Source: Cordia subcordata (Eukaryota > Streptophyta > Magnoliopsida > Boraginales > Cordiaceae). From it: 64,000 bases of DNA. A model generated the notes under the pieces. The model did not search any database and had not been told where the DNA came from. It saw only the letters and a program-made list of their open reading frames with translations. The position numbers and the translations under genes are program-made. Below, piece by piece: positions 43,162 to 56,900 of this stretch. Location of the stretch: assembly GCA_028554755.1 (NCBI GenBank), contig JAPTOF010000020.1, positions 4,221,001 through 4,285,000 of the forward strand. Reading direction: 5' to 3'. How positions within the stretch are numbered: the stretch's first letter is position 1; every line of letters begins with the position of its first letter.

Positions 43162-44483
43162 TGTTAGCTAAATATTCGCTATTAATTTTGATGATGAAAA
43201 TATATATGCATTATTTGACTAAAAAGGTTCTTGTGAAAATAAGAGGATACTTAAGAAAAAGCTTTGAAAGATTGAAGAAGATTGTGCAAAACGCACTATT
43301 TAAAGAAAGAGAAGATGAGAAGGCATAAGAAGGAGAAGAGATGACATAAGAGGTACCAGATATTATTTTCTCTCTTGTTCTTTTGTGAAATGCCTATATA
43401 TTGCATGTGTTTGGCTCAAATTCTCTTCTTTCTTGTTCAAACAAATTTTTAACTCTTGCGCATTTGATTTCACATATGCACAAATAAATTTGAATGTACA
43501 CATAGAGTAAAAATGTGTTTTTGGGGTGTTTCAAATCATAACATGTATTTATAAATTATCTCAAAATGATTTGGAATTATAAAAATTGCACTTAAAATGT
43601 TTTATGCAAAAGTTTGGCTTTACTTCACTTTCTGGAGTGGCTGGAACCCCCATCCGGTAGACCGGCTGACCTAGGAGGGTCGCCCAGCCAAATTAGAGAA
43701 GGAAGGTAAAAGCTGGACCCCCTAGCCGGTCGACCGGCTAAGGCGTCCGGCCTAGTCAGAGAGGAACAAGTGCAAGCCGGACGACCCAACCGGTTGACCG
43801 GCTAAATGGGCTACTGTAATAAATGCACTAGCCGTTTATTACCGTTCTGGCTTATTTCCTCTTTATTTTTTCACCTACCAAATCCCTAACCCCCAAATCT
43901 CTTTAAATACACACTCAAATCATCAAGTGAAGTGTGCAAAATTGTTATTATCAATCATTCAAGCTTTTGAGCCATTCTTGCAATATATTTAAGCTTTTAA
44001 GAGTTTATTCATTTGCCATATCTTCTTCTTGAAGAAAAATTTCAGATTCTATCTTTTCCTCATTCCTTGAATATATATACACTTTGAGAGCTAAAATCTT
44101 GTGAGATCAAATTCTTTTAAGCTTGTAAAGTGTGGGAAAATCCTAAAGAAAGGTTCTCTTGAGTTCTCTGAAGTTGGGTTTCAAAGAGGTGTATAAACTT
44201 GGTTTGTACTTCACCAAGATTTGAAGAAGCATTACAGTAAAGATTGTTGAAGTCTTAAGGGAAGCTTTCTTGGGCAGTGGACATAGGCTTGGCCGAACCA
44301 CTTTAAATCGTTTGTTTTTCATCTCTTTATACTTCCATTATTATACTTGCTTATATTGCATACATTGTGTTTGATTTATTGATTGTAAGAAGTTGTTAAT
44401 TTTTTGAGAAATTTTTTAAAACGAAAATTAGTAATTGCATCTTAATTCACCCTCCCTCCCCCCTTAAGATATTTGCACCTACA
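43162..44483 (+). repeat. 3' LTR of the Sirevirus-type element
   Basis: 1322 bp. The 16-bp palindromes at 43652-43667, 43724-43739 (a perfect AGCCGGTCGACCGGCT) and 43788-43803 are better preserved here than in the 5' LTR. A C-rich run near 44451-44462 differs from the 5' LTR. Confidence 0.93.
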
Positions 44484-44488
44484 GTTTT

Positions 44489-46258
44489 TTAGTTCAAAGT
44501 TTTAAATTTTTATTATTAAAATCAAAGAAATTATTTGATTAGATAATTTTATATCTACTCTATCCATTTTTTCTTTTCTTTCTCAATCAAAAATAATGTG
44601 CACTCCCTCTCTTTCATTTATGTACTAATCACACTTTTTCACTTGGCCGCAATTTGAAGGGCTGCTCCTACGAGGCCCAATGAATTCCTAATTGGAATTA
44701 GGGGAAAATGATATTTTACATTATTGAATGGACCCATTCGAAAACAATTGGATGATAACAAAATTATCAATGATTGGCATTCCTTATTTCGATTCAACAA
44801 CATATGAATAGTTCCTTAATTTTGGCTAAGGGATTGTTTTTAATTTGTTTCCATTTCAAGTTGAGAAAACTATTCAATCAGGCTAGAGGTGGGAATTCAG
44901 TTGGACTTTTAAGGTCAAATGTTTGAATTTTTAGAGCTAAAAAATTATTAAAATCATAAATTTTGAGTATTTTTAGATACTTAGGATTCAATTTTTCTAA
45001 ATTCATATTTTGAAGTTGATTTTTTATTTGTTAAATATATTATGCTAATTTAAAATAGATTAAAAAATACATAAATTTGTTAAATTGTATTATATTAATT
45101 TATACAAAATCTGGAAATAGATTTTGACTTTCACATAAGAGTAGAAATTGATTAGAATCTCTGAATTTTTAAGTTTAGAATTTTGAACTTCAAGAACAAA
45201 AATAAACTATTTAATCAGATAATAAAAATTATAAAACTTGATCATAATTTACATACCTGGGTTTGGCCTTCGAGTTTCTCATTATATTTTTATATTTTGT
45301 GTGTGTGTGTGTGTGTTTTTTTTGGTTAAATCATATTGTGTTAATTGAAATTAAATTTGAAAAAGATATGAAAAATTGAAGAAAATTAAACAATTGCAAA
45401 ATTGTTTCAAATTATATTAAAATAGTTATGAGAATAAAAAATAAAAATTATTTTTTTAATCCGATTCTTAAATAAATTTTAAATATGAAATTCTAATTTA
45501 ATTTGATCAAGTAAAATCCAAAAAAAAAATTTAGATATTTCTACTGTCTATTCACCCAACCCGTCCCACCCCTCTAATTGTAGAAATTTTTTTCCTCTTT
45601 ATAATTAATATTATCTTAAATTTGTCAAAATAGCAAAGACACAAAATTAACACCTTTCTCGGTTTTAATTTTTACAAAAAGATGTATAAATATATGGGCC
45701 TGTTTGGATTGGCTTTTTCAGGAAAAAAACATTTTTTTCCTCTGAAAATTGTATATTCTTTTCAAAATATCTATTTGATTTAACTTTCAAAAAAGCTAAA
45801 AGTCTAAAAAAGCTCAAATACGATATTTTTCAAAAGTCAGAAGTTTTAGCTTCTCAATAAAGCACTTCTTTTAAAAGTTGTTAAAAAAGCACTTTAAAAA
45901 AAAACTAATCCAAATCAACTATAAGTACAAATTATTTGACTCTTTGCAAGATTACTGAATTTTTTAATAATTATTTATTATATAATTTAAAATTTGTATT
46001 GTAATAATATTGGACAGTATAGCCGTATCTTGCACAGCGTTAATGTACTAGTTTTATAAAGTAATCATACTAAGGTCCTTATCATATATAGCGCAAAATA
46101 AAATCACAACTGATACATTAAAGGTCGTACAAATTATTTAATTTCAACCATCAGTATCACCAATTCTGGTAGTAAATGTTGACCCTTATTCCATAAACAC
46201 AGAGGACACGATTTTAGAGCTGTTACGAGAGTGACCATGTCTCTTAGCTTCATTTCTA
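44489..46258. other. AT-rich intergenic stretch between the Sirevirus and the ACS-like gene
   Basis: It contains sequence distantly like repeat family C around 44900-45250, a GT microsatellite at 45299-45316 and one MITE. No gene. Confidence 0.5.
45696..45921. mobile_element. Tourist-like MITE, diverged copy
   Basis: The left end GGGCCTGTTTGGATTGGCTT pairs with the right end CTAATCCAAATCAACTATA. Inside are AACTTTCAAAAAAGCTAAAA and AGCTCAAATACGA, shared with the copies at 49114 and 62732. The target duplication is not clear. Confidence 0.6.
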
Positions 46259-49200
46259 TCAATTCACAATGTTTTCATGAGCAGTAGGTTTATAAGTGTC
46301 AACAACTCTGCGGATGCGTTCAAGCACCAGACGAACATCTTCTTCACTCAACCGAGCAAAACAGCACCTGAACCATCCAGGCTCTGCACAGTGGCAAGCC
46401 GCTCCAGGAGTAACACTTAGCTTAGCCACATTCAACAGCTTATCCCACAGCTCAAGCTCACCCTTCTCATCAATGGAGCTCATCAATCTGCTCATATTAA
46501 CCCAGCAATACAAACCCGCACTGCTCTTCGTGTATTCTATTCCCAATTCCTCCAAACCTTCCACAAATATTTCGTACCTTTTCCTCAATCTCTCTTTATT
46601 CGTCTTCATAAAATCCCTGGTGAAATCTGTATCTAACAGCATGGAGACTGAAAGTTGCTGGATTGGGAGAGGCACTGAGCAAAATCTTGAAAATTTCTTC
46701 GAAGCAATCAAAACTTCTTCATTCCATGTATACACCACTCCGAGTCTAAACCCTGGCATGCAGAAGTCTTTTGACAAGCCATACACTATGTGAACCCTGT
46801 CCTTGTCAATACTTTTCTGGTCGATTATCTCTGCCATGCTTACGAACTCTTCGTCCCCGTACGTCGAACCCGCGTAGATTTCATCTGATATGATGTGAAT
46901 GTTCTTGTCCCTAGCGAAATCTAAGAGACTGTGAAGGGTTTCTTTGGTGAACATGTTTCCGACAGGGTTTGACGGGTTTGAGAACAGCAGGCCCTTGACT
47001 TGTTTTCCTTGCTTTGTTGCTTCATCGTATGCTTCGTTAAGGGCATCAATTTTTACGATGAAGTTGTCTGAACTATGAGAGTGAACAGGTATTAACTCTG
47101 CGCCTGTTCGGAACCTCATGTCGCGGTTAAAACTGCAAATGTGTAGTCAATTTAATGTCAAATTTAATTTCCACCCAAAAAATAATCAAGGAAAAAAAAA
47201 AAAGAAAATTGGATTTAGAAATTATTTTTTTTCACGTGAATATATAACACACAATTTGACTGTTTTACATATATACTATCTTTTTTCTCAATGAATATTA
47301 TTATTTGTCATATTAAAAAGTACTCGTCTATTTAAGAATTATATTCTTTTGAAGCAGTAAAGTTTGTTGATGGACATATTTGGTCCAAAGGCTTATTTTA
47401 GGAATGTCTTGCAATGAAGGCAAAATAAGGGGGTCATCGGGTTATTTAGTTAGAATCAGAAAAGAATAAATGACATTGGCTTGCTGAACCATGATTTAAA
47501 GCTTAACAATAGGCTTAACCTCCTCTAAAAAGAGCAAGGGAGGTCAACTATATTTTCAAAAAAAAATACTTCATACTCTAAAGGTGACTCACCCTCGTAT
47601 CCTTGGTACCCTTCCCAAAAAGGGGATCGTTGGCATCCTCAAGGTCCAATTATCTTAACTATAGACGTTTCAAGACTCTACTATTTGTAATATTTACTAA
47701 CCTATAACTAGATCTGTGATGGGAGAAAATCAAAGAAAACAGGGAAAAGAAGTAATTGCTTGTTAAAAAAAAAAAAAAATGGGATGATAGTATTACCCAG
47801 GGTAGTAAGGTGCAGGAATAAGGAATGCGTCTCCTGGCTCTGCCAAGCAGAAGCACAGTATCTCAATTGCAGGATTTGCACCACAGGTTAACACTAATCG
47901 TGACGGATTAAATGATATCGTTTTTCCCATGACCTGAGACATGAAACCTGCCATGACCTGGAGAAAAGGTACATAATAGTTGCATTATCGTTAGCTAGTT
48001 ACTATCACAGGATGAAAATATTCGACTTTGTAATCGAATAATACTGATTCCTCCTTTCCATTTTTTCATAGACTCTCTCTTTTTCAAATGGTTTGTTGAA
48101 AGATGTTCTTCTTGGTCACATTCAAAGATATATATTATTCTTAGCATATCGACTCTAAAAGTAAGAGCACAAGAGAACACGAGTGCATGTACAAAAGTTA
48201 TCAATTATTCATTAGGATTCTCTCATAATATATATAATTATAAGAGAGATTAGTAATAAATTTCTTAAATTATTTTTTCATTTAACCGTTATATTAATGA
48301 AAATTAATATTATTAGAATTTTCTCATGAGGCAGTAGATGAGATAAAAACGGAGTGAAGCGTACTTCACTGCAAAGTCACATGGACAGGTCGAGCAAATT
48401 AAAGTCACGTCGATCTTCACCTTTTCAATCAGCTTAAGTGTTACATCTCTATCAGTTTATGGTGTAAGTGGACCTTGAAAAGGTATGGCCAAAAAGGAGG
48501 AAAGCATCATTTTTAGTCCTACCCCTCGGTGAAATAATCAAGGGTAATATAACAACCAAATTAAGTAACTATCTAATTACAAGGGTATTCATCTAATGAA
48601 GCTTCAACAAATAGTTTAGAGTAAGACGATGGACACAGATTCATGGTCGACAACACAATACTTGTATTTTTCAATGAAGTCTCACATTTAAAATAAACAG
48701 CATACTATTAGATTATTATGTATGTAAGTAATGTATTCGTTACTTTGGTGTGACCCTACTTTTGTAGCTTTGGATATGTGGTGCAGATCAACAGAAAGAC
48801 ACTAAAAAATTGTGAAAAAGAGAGATGGCGTACGTTAATGTGATAAGAATCAGATGAACCAAATATATTTTTGAGACATTTTGGGTTGTTCATATGCTAA
48901 CGACGTAACATTAACGGTCGTCATGACATGAGATATGATAGATATCATTGTCTTTAATTAACAAAACTTTGGATTCTTAAATGCGTCACTCTTTCTTGTG
49001 AGAATAGGATGCCAAAGCAGTGGTTATTACTTGTGTGTTAATATAAAATTAAACCAACAAGTCAAGCCATCAGAAAAGAATATTTCTACAAATTCAAACA
49101 CATTAAAGACAAAGGGCCTGTTTGTATTGGCTTTTTTTTAAGGAAAAAGTCCTTTTTTTCTTGAAAATGTTACATTAAATTTGTAATAACTGTTTGATTT

Positions 49201-50307
49201 GGCTTTAAAAAAAGTTAAAACTCTGAAAAAAGCTCAAATACAACTTTTTTTAGAAGCCAAATTTTCAGCTTATCAAAAAAAGTTGATTTTCAAAAACTGT
49301 TAAAAAAAGTACTTTTAAAAAAAGCCAATTCAAATGAGTCCTTACACATTTAATAATACGTATTGTCATCAGTATAATAGAATATTTCCAAAAATTAAAA
49401 CATATTAAAGACAAAGACACATGTAATAATGCATTTGTCATAACGTAAAATGATGGCGATTCACTAAATTGTCCTGCCAATTTCACCCAAAAAATGGCAA
49501 TTTTCGACAATACTTTTTCTTAAGCCATGAAGTTTAAGATTGAGAATATATCACCTCTTTTAGCTCCTTTGTCCCATCAAAGATCTGATATGGGGCAATT
49601 TTTTTGATATTCAGACCATCATTACTTCCTCGACACAATGAATCATTCAAATTCCTTGAGAGCCAATCCTTAAGCAAATCCAATGATAGCTTTCAACCGA
49701 AAAAACCAAATAAACAAAAATCAGATGCTGAAACAAGAAAAATCATGATAAGTTTAGTACCAAGCAAATCATTAGTGTGAAAAAAAAATACAGTTACGTT
49801 CTAAAATCAGTCAATATTAAAAGTAGAATTGCTCGAAAATCTATGTAACAGTTCTAAAATTCTATGATAAACAAACGCGGAAAAATTATTTTTTTATCAT
49901 ATTAGTCTACGTAAGACTCGTATGTGCAACAATTGTAACACATGTCGTACCGACCTAACCAACTAGCTGCCGTCTTTTTTGAAAAGCATACAGTAAATGA
50001 GCATGCGACTTAATTTATGACGAGTACTGAATCCTGATTCCTGACTATAACATAATTCAAGAAAAGTAAAAATGATAACGTTGGGGGGAAAAGAAACTAC
50101 CGTGTTTTCTGATAAACCAAGCTGAATAATCCCATTTGGATTAGTGACAGCATCATAGGCATCTGCTCGAACCTTCTCAAACCCAATATAATATGGCGAC
50201 TCATCAGGCTTAGCAAGGTTAGTAGCCATGGCTGAAACATGAACCTTTGAAATGGTCTCATGCTCCGTCGTCGAAGGGTTGGAAGTGGATAAATTGGAGG
50301 GAGGCAT
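46259..50307 (-). CDS. ACC-synthase-like PLP aminotransferase, ACS10/ACS12 type, four exons
   Basis: Minus-strand exons are 50307-50101, 49689-49555, 47957-47797 and 47132-46259, joined by GT-AG introns into 458 codons plus TGA. The start is the ATG at 50307 (MPPSNLSTSNPS). Fold-type-I motifs are IIQLGLSENT (69), PYYPG-FNRD across exon 3/4, SNPSNPVGN (about 219-227), ISDEIYAG (Asp251, Tyr254), YGLSKDFCMPGFR (PLP lysine Lys289, Arg297) and EPGWFRCCF (Arg423). True ACC synthases have GLAENQ, a Tyr in DYHG and SLSKD. Here these read GLSENT, FDG with Phe before it, and GLSKD, as in Arabidopsis ACS10/ACS12, which are reported to act as amino-acid aminotransferases rather than make ACC. Those proteins have a longer N-terminus than this one. 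Probably functional; cytosolic by lack of a signal. Confidence 0.9.
49114..49341. mobile_element. Tourist-like MITE in intron 2 of the ACS-like gene
   Basis: The ends GGGCCTGTTTGTATTGGCTT and, inverted, GGACTCATTTGAATTGGCTT form about 25-bp terminal repeats. The interior can fold over most of its 228 bp. TTA follows the right end; AAA precedes the left. A close relative lies at 62732-62958. Confidence 0.75.
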
Positions 50308-50391
50308 TTTGGGTTGTTGGTATATTGTGCTTTCCTGCAAGTACTACGTACTGTGTGTTCTTGAATGTGTTCTGGTTCGTGCTAGAGCAAT

Positions 50392-50401
50392 GTATATATA
50401 G
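50392..50401 (-). promoter_or_regulatory. TATA box of the ACS-like gene
   Basis: CTATATATAC on the minus strand, about 85 bases upstream of the start codon, within a G+C-richer patch. Confidence 0.6.
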
Positions 50402-53400
50402 GCGCGGGCTGGGGTCGACGAGAATTTTATCATCTAATTAAATAGTATTGTACGTGCAATGCACTCGATAAGTGGGTATTTTTATGTTTTTTACGATTAA
50501 TTTTTATAATCTTTTAGTAAGTTTTTAACATTAACTACATTTTTTCATGGAATTTATGTAGAAATCGAATTGAATATTTGAAATAGGAAAAGTAAAGCAT
50601 AAAACAAAGGGTCTTGTACCCAAAAAAAAAAAGCAATAGAATATGAATGATGCATTTTATTAAATTTATTGCTTTTTGAAAAATTTAATAATCTTGGAAA
50701 CAAAAATCATGAATGAAATAAATAAGTGCAAAGATAAAATATAACTAAAATTATTGGTAAGTTTTGCACAATTATCGAATTTTTCCGCAAGCCCTTCCTT
50801 GTAATTGAAACAAACAACAAATGGTGTGATATGGTTAAAAAAAAAAAATAGAAGAAGAATAATTCATTGTAGAATGTCTTGGCCTTGAAATATCAAATAA
50901 TTTTAGTGAAAAGTGCCAATGAAATAGATAGATGGAATTCCATGTTTAATGAGGATTTTTAAAAAAGTAAACTAGGAAATGACTTTTAAGTGAATAGAAT
51001 GAGGGTGAGTCAAAGTTTTTATAGAGAAAAAACAAAGGTTATGTCATGAAAATATGTGGCATTAGGCTATATATATACTTGGGTTTTAGAAGTCACTACA
51101 TTACCTCTGTATTTTAAAAGGTTTATCTTAATATTTGGTATTGAAATTAATTTATTGTATATTATAAATAAATCTATTAGTGTTAAAACTTATGATGTAT
51201 TACATATTTTTCATGACGATTGTGCCACCTCTTCAAAAATACAAAAGTAATTTTTGAAATGCAAATTTTTAATCAACTAATTAGATAAATCATAAAGGTA
51301 ATGAGCTAATTAGACAAATTATAGAGGAGTAACGTGTTACCTTTTGAAAAGCACAAGAAATAATGTGGTAAGTCAAAAAACAAGGAGCATCGATTAGTTA
51401 GACAAATCAAGTAGGTAACGTGCATTTTAGGTAATGTGCAATAAATCTTTTATGGAATTTTATAAAGGTTAAGGGTGTCCAAGTTTGAGCCTTTTCCCAT
51501 GCTATTAAAGGTCTCATTCCCCACTCAATTGGTGCAATTTTCAGAGGTCCATAGAATTATCAATTCACAGTCGAGTTTGGTTTTCGTGATCTAATTTCAC
51601 CAGCTAAGTTCTTCGTTGTTAAAAATAAAATAAAGATGGATGGAATCCTTTCACCACGGCCCAAATGCTCTGCCAATAGTGCAGAAAAATCTCCACGATT
51701 ATGATAAAAGTAAAAGTTATGATCTTCAAAGGGACGTACAAATGCAGAATGTGGGATAAAATCAAGCAAGTGGTTACAAAAGTGGGTAACCTGTCAATTT
51801 TAACTCCACCACATGCTTCTCGCAAAGCATTCGAAACTCGGAAAGTTTCCCTTTTTTTTTTTTTTCATAGGATGGTTGTTGTTAATTTGGCTGCCATATA
51901 AAACAACAACCTACAATCATTAAGTGATGATATTGTATAAGTTATCAAATAAGATAGTATTTTAATATAAGTGATGATATTGTAGTTTCCTTTTTTCTTC
52001 CTTTGGTTGAATCAAATGGACATTATTGTACGTCACGAACACATTTCTTCCGTTTCATAAATTAAATATGGAATATTGAACATTATTAGTTTTGTTGCAT
52101 CACTACCTTGTACAATGATCTTACTAAAATACTTCTTTCCAATGAGTATTCGTCACGCATCTAATTCCATAATGATTTAACTTTTGAAAAATGTTAAAGT
52201 ATACATATAACTTAATTCTTTCCAATCGGATAAAAATGAAACTAGTACTGCTCCAATATATTTGTATTAAGCATCGCACTATATCACTATCTTATAGCTA
52301 AAATTTGTTATTATATTCTTAAATATTGCAACCGGCTGGAATGAAATATATACACGAGTGCTACCTTATATAATCAAGCATAGTGATTGAAAATTAGTTA
52401 GTAAGGATAAACTTTGTGGTCGTCTACATATGCTATAAATTGACTAGCACCAACTTTTATAAAATACTTGCATATATAAAACTATAATATCCATATACAT
52501 TAACAAAAGAAAAAGCAATTTCTTAAAAGAAGGTTGAAGCAAATTGCTGGCTTATGCTAGCTAGTTGGGCGTTTTGCGTTTCGATCATTCAAGAAGCTTC
52601 ATGGAATGAGACCCAAACAGCTATCTAGTGGGGGCCTGCATTTGTTTGAAGTGCATGGAGCATGCAGATTAACAACTTGAATATTTACATCTTTGTTTAG
52701 TACCACGTGATGCAAATAGGTCAAAAGATGTAATAATTCGTATAATTTTCATTAAATCCATTTTGTCAGTTATGTGCTTGATCATAATGACAGAATAATT
52801 ACTTGACCTTCCAGAAAGGGGACAAACAGAGGTAAACTGTCTAGTAGCGGTAAAAATAACACACAAGAAGCGCAAAAGGCGGAAAAAAAGAGGAAAATCA
52901 GAATAATCATGATGAGGGCTTGTTTCCAATTGCACGAATTATTTATGTGCTCATTGCGACATTAGATGATCTCAAGTAGGGGACGAAGAAAGCCAGGTTA
53001 TATATGCAAATTTCCTTTTCTTTTTTTTTTTGGGTAGAGAATTATATGAGATATGTTATCTGTACCATGAAATTTGTAGTCTTAGAGCTCATAAGTAAAT
53101 GTGAAACTCGTGGTTGGTCACCCTGCTTCTGTCGCTATTCGAAGCTTCCTTCATCTGATAAGTATGAATTATTCGAAGCTTCTTTCACCTGATAAATATG
53201 AACTGTTCGAGTACTACTGCTTGCAACAATTGCTGGTAAACGCCATTCTACGCTCTAGGAGGTTTGCAAGAAATCCCGTTTCTTTTGATAAATCGATATG
53301 GTATAAGAATCCAAATTATGAGTCTATAATCATATCAACACGCGAAGGCCAACACGAGAAAGGCGTGTTAATTATAATAAATAAATATAACTAAACCTTC

Positions 53401-53937
53401 TCTACAAGTTTAAACTGTTTTACGAGAGAATCATTCAATATTAATGTTGTTTTACAAGAGAATATATATTTATGGCATCTGTGAAATGATAATGGAGCAT
53501 GTTACTCGTACATGTCTCAGCCCTTGGGCCTTCTCATCTGATTTCAAGTGAAAAGGATAAATATGAAAACTGTTTAAACACGTCAGAAAAGTTTTAGCCG
53601 AAACAGATCATCAAACAATGAACATGGCGATTGACGCGAAGTTGATGGCTTCTTTTACATATGGAAGTGAAATACAATGCCAGATACAATGTTAGAAGCA
53701 ATCTTCAACTAAAATCATCCGAGTAAAAGATGACTATTCTTCCTATACATGGAAGCATCAACGACTTTTTACAATTTCGACTATAACCCTGCTATGAAAC
53801 AATATCGCCATGCACGTTTTGCATTTCATCTTGCATCCAATGAGATGAAAATTGATCCTCTCTTTTGTTCAATTGACTAAAGGGCTGAGTATACAATTTA
53901 ATGATCAGGAGAAGAGAATAGGAAGCTGTACATTGTC
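50402..53937. other. Intergenic stretch, no gene seen
   Basis: AT-rich DNA upstream of the ACS-like gene. A short near-duplication (CGAAGCTTCCTTCATCTGATAA and CGAAGCTTCTTTCACCTGATAA) lies at 53140-53195. No convincing open frame. Confidence 0.5.
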
Positions 53938-56900
53938 TTAAGAGGTGCAGGCCATCAACAAACTCTTTACTGCAACACTGATGGGCACTACAGCACTGAG
54001 TTGCCTCATCTCAGACTCAACCCCTTGTTTCTTTCGTGCTACCTGTGCAGCCACAACATGCAGTTAAGAGAGACAAAAACCAACACAACGGGTGTAGGAT
54101 AGAAGAAATTTAGATAGGTAATTGAACAAGATATGGTGGAATAAATTATAAAATTTAAAATCAGTATTAAAGATCTAGTATCTAGTTCACTAATGGAACA
54201 TTCGCACGTTTGCTTAATTGACGACAGAGTTGTGCTTGATCCAATATGCGTAGGCTGTAGCAGCAATCTTTTACTGCTTAAACTAGAACCAAGCAGAATA
54301 TGTTCGTACACCTGTCTTTGTTTCAATCTTTTCAGATCCCCACGCAAGAGGATCATGCAGGAGTTTGCTTTCCTACTATATTCATTGATTAGCATTCCAT
54401 AATTATGCGTTTAGATTTACGGACACTAGACAACTTAACCTGGGTAAGATATTTCCATAATGAAAGTTCTTACACTTCCAACTATGGAAGACAATTTTCA
54501 AGTTATGCAGTGAATGGTAGAGAGTGAAATATCCCAAATTTTCTAAATCTTGTTGCACTGCTTGCTTTAGAGTCATAAATTTATAAGGTGATATACTGCA
54601 ATATGCACATATTGACACAATCAAATATACATACTAAGGGAATATGATATAGGCAGAAAAGGAAATTAGATTAGACAAAATATAATAAGAGGAGTTCTTC
54701 TCAATCAACTAATTCCTCAACCAAGGTTTGGAGAAATTCAGCTCCTTGACAAGTGTGCTTCTAGAATACATTATCAGGAAAGCAGTGGAAAAGCCTGTAG
54801 GAACTTTAATGCAGTGACTTGTAATTAAGGAACTTAAAATCAGCGAGACAACACAAATTGAGAAACCTTACTACTCTTAGCCATTACTCATCTCCCTTAT
54901 CTCAAGTGCCCTGCACTGTTCGTAGGACATGGTACTCCATTTCCAACAATCCGAAATTTCTAACCACAATATTCTTAACTCTCCTTATCTTATAAGTTTT
55001 GAGTACCTGTCTTTCATAATTGATACTTCTGCTAAATATTAGAGATCTACCAGGTGAAAAGTTGGCCTTTACCGTATGTTCAGAAAAGCAACTGATTCAA
55101 CTGCAGCAGAGAGAGGTAATATAAAAATCCAAGAATAAATTTAGCCGGAAGAACTTCATCCTAACAATCTCATTGCAATATCTGGTAATGGGTTAGAAGT
55201 GTTAGTGTTGCCAGTGCCTAGTGGGAGGTTGTAGAGGAAAGACATCAAAAGCAGCTTAAAACTGGTCATGTTGCTGTACACGGTGCTATAAACTGATCGC
55301 CAGCAAGAGCACCTACCAAACAAACAGAAGAACAAACCCAAACATAGAACCCCAACTAGGGTACACGAAGCAGGGGAAACTAGTCCATATAGAAATGACA
55401 AGACAACATAAGCATTAACTGGTGAAATGTACACCTGAATTGGAGCACAGGAGCCATATGATCTAAGGTACTTGAGACAGTTTGTCCAAATATATGCTTG
55501 TGCACAGGCATTCAAATGTCCATGTAAATATCTAACATGCATACCTCCATGAAACTATCTAACATCACTTGCTGTCATCTTGCTAACGACACATCTTGAC
55601 TCAGTCTTTATGATGAAATTGGACTCAAAGCTATGCAGTCCATGTGGGAGTAGTAGTGCGCTACTTAATGAGAGAAAGGGAAACATACTTCAGGCTTCTC
55701 TTCTTCATTAATATCCATAATTTACTTTGACATTACTTTTCACTCAAGTTGTTACGTGTGTATCTGAGTATTCTAATTGATTATGTTAGAAGTACAAGCA
55801 ACAGTGGCGCTGCAAGAACTGAAAATTACCATAGATAAAAAAGATTAGCGGGATGGAAACATCATGTTTTCAAGAGCTACATGTTAGTATATTTCTGTCT
55901 GATGATTTTGACAATTATGGAACATATAGAAAAAGTTGATCTTTCTCCTTGTCTGACAATTTGACTCATGAAACATGAAGAGCCACTCAGACAGGAGCAT
56001 GCACATCTCTAGTTTGTTCACATCAGGACAATTTTGTTCAGCAAATCCCTGAAAGCAAAACCAAAAAGGAACTGGAAGAACAGGAGAAGGAAATGGAAAA
56101 AAGGGTGGGGAAAGAAAGAAAGAAGAGGCATAGGAAGAACAATAATACGAAGAACAAGAACCCATCGGCTTTAATTCGGTTGGAGGCTTTTAGTGGCTGT
56201 GGCATCAATTTCAGAATGTCTCCAACAGAAAGCAGAAAGGAACAAAGGAAAAGAAACCTAAGATCCACACTCTGTTTGACAGGCTTGGAGCAACAGAAGC
56301 TAGACCAAAGAACTATGACCAGAATCTAAGTTCCGCCCCCAACACAACCCTAACCACCCCAATCCCCACCCCAACACATACATTATGAAAACAATCAGGT
56401 ATGTTTATATGTTGAATGCAGCAAATAAATCATAGATGTTAAAAGTCAATAACTTCAAGATTCAACCACCTTTTACTAACTAGTCTTGTCTCCGCTTGAC
56501 CATAAAAGCTAAGACCTTATAACAATGTTGAGATATGAACAAAATTTTCGAAATTAGCATTTGAACTGGTTTACAATGGAAAGATGTCAGACATAGAACT
56601 TGTGTCTTCAAGCAGTAAGATTATTCAGAATTACAATTTTTGAGAAACTGAAAATACTAAAATTGCTTACACTATTCAAAAAAAATTTAAACTAAAAAAA
56701 CTAAAAAAGGTGAAGGGCTAGCCAATCAATGAAAAAGTGACCAGATTTCCCAACTGTGCTGCTTCAAATCAAATTTCAAGTACACCACATATAAACTAAA
56801 AGAGTTGTAGCAGAAAGAGAAAAATCAAGCTAATAGCTATATATGTTCACAATACCGACAACCAAGAGTATGGAGCTCAATACTAATACTACAGAATGAG

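Larger units (their letters stand above)
34628..44483 (+). mobile_element. Sirevirus-type (SIRE1/Maximus) Copia retrotransposon with env-like ORF, inactivated
   Basis: The LTRs are 34628-35952 (1325 bp) and 43162-44483 (1322 bp). Both start TGTTAGCTAAATATTCGC and end GCACCTACA. The flanks are GTTTT on both sides (34623-34627, 44484-44488). The primer site TGGTATCAGAGCTCGG is at 35955-35970; the polypurine tract AAAAAGGGGGAGA lies just before the 3' LTR. Total length is 9856 bp. Long LTRs, a coiled-coil gag extension, several polypurine tracts and an extra ORF after pol are the accepted marks of Sireviruses. Eight in-frame stops and two one-base deletions break gag-pol. By eye the first 250 bp of the LTRs differ by about 5%. 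Confidence 0.94.

Noticed and set aside
55156..55542. 128-codon minus-strand frame with hydrophobic stretches
   Set aside because: It lies in a probable intron of the tentative gene, has no recognisable domain, and the hydrophobic look follows from T-rich sequence.
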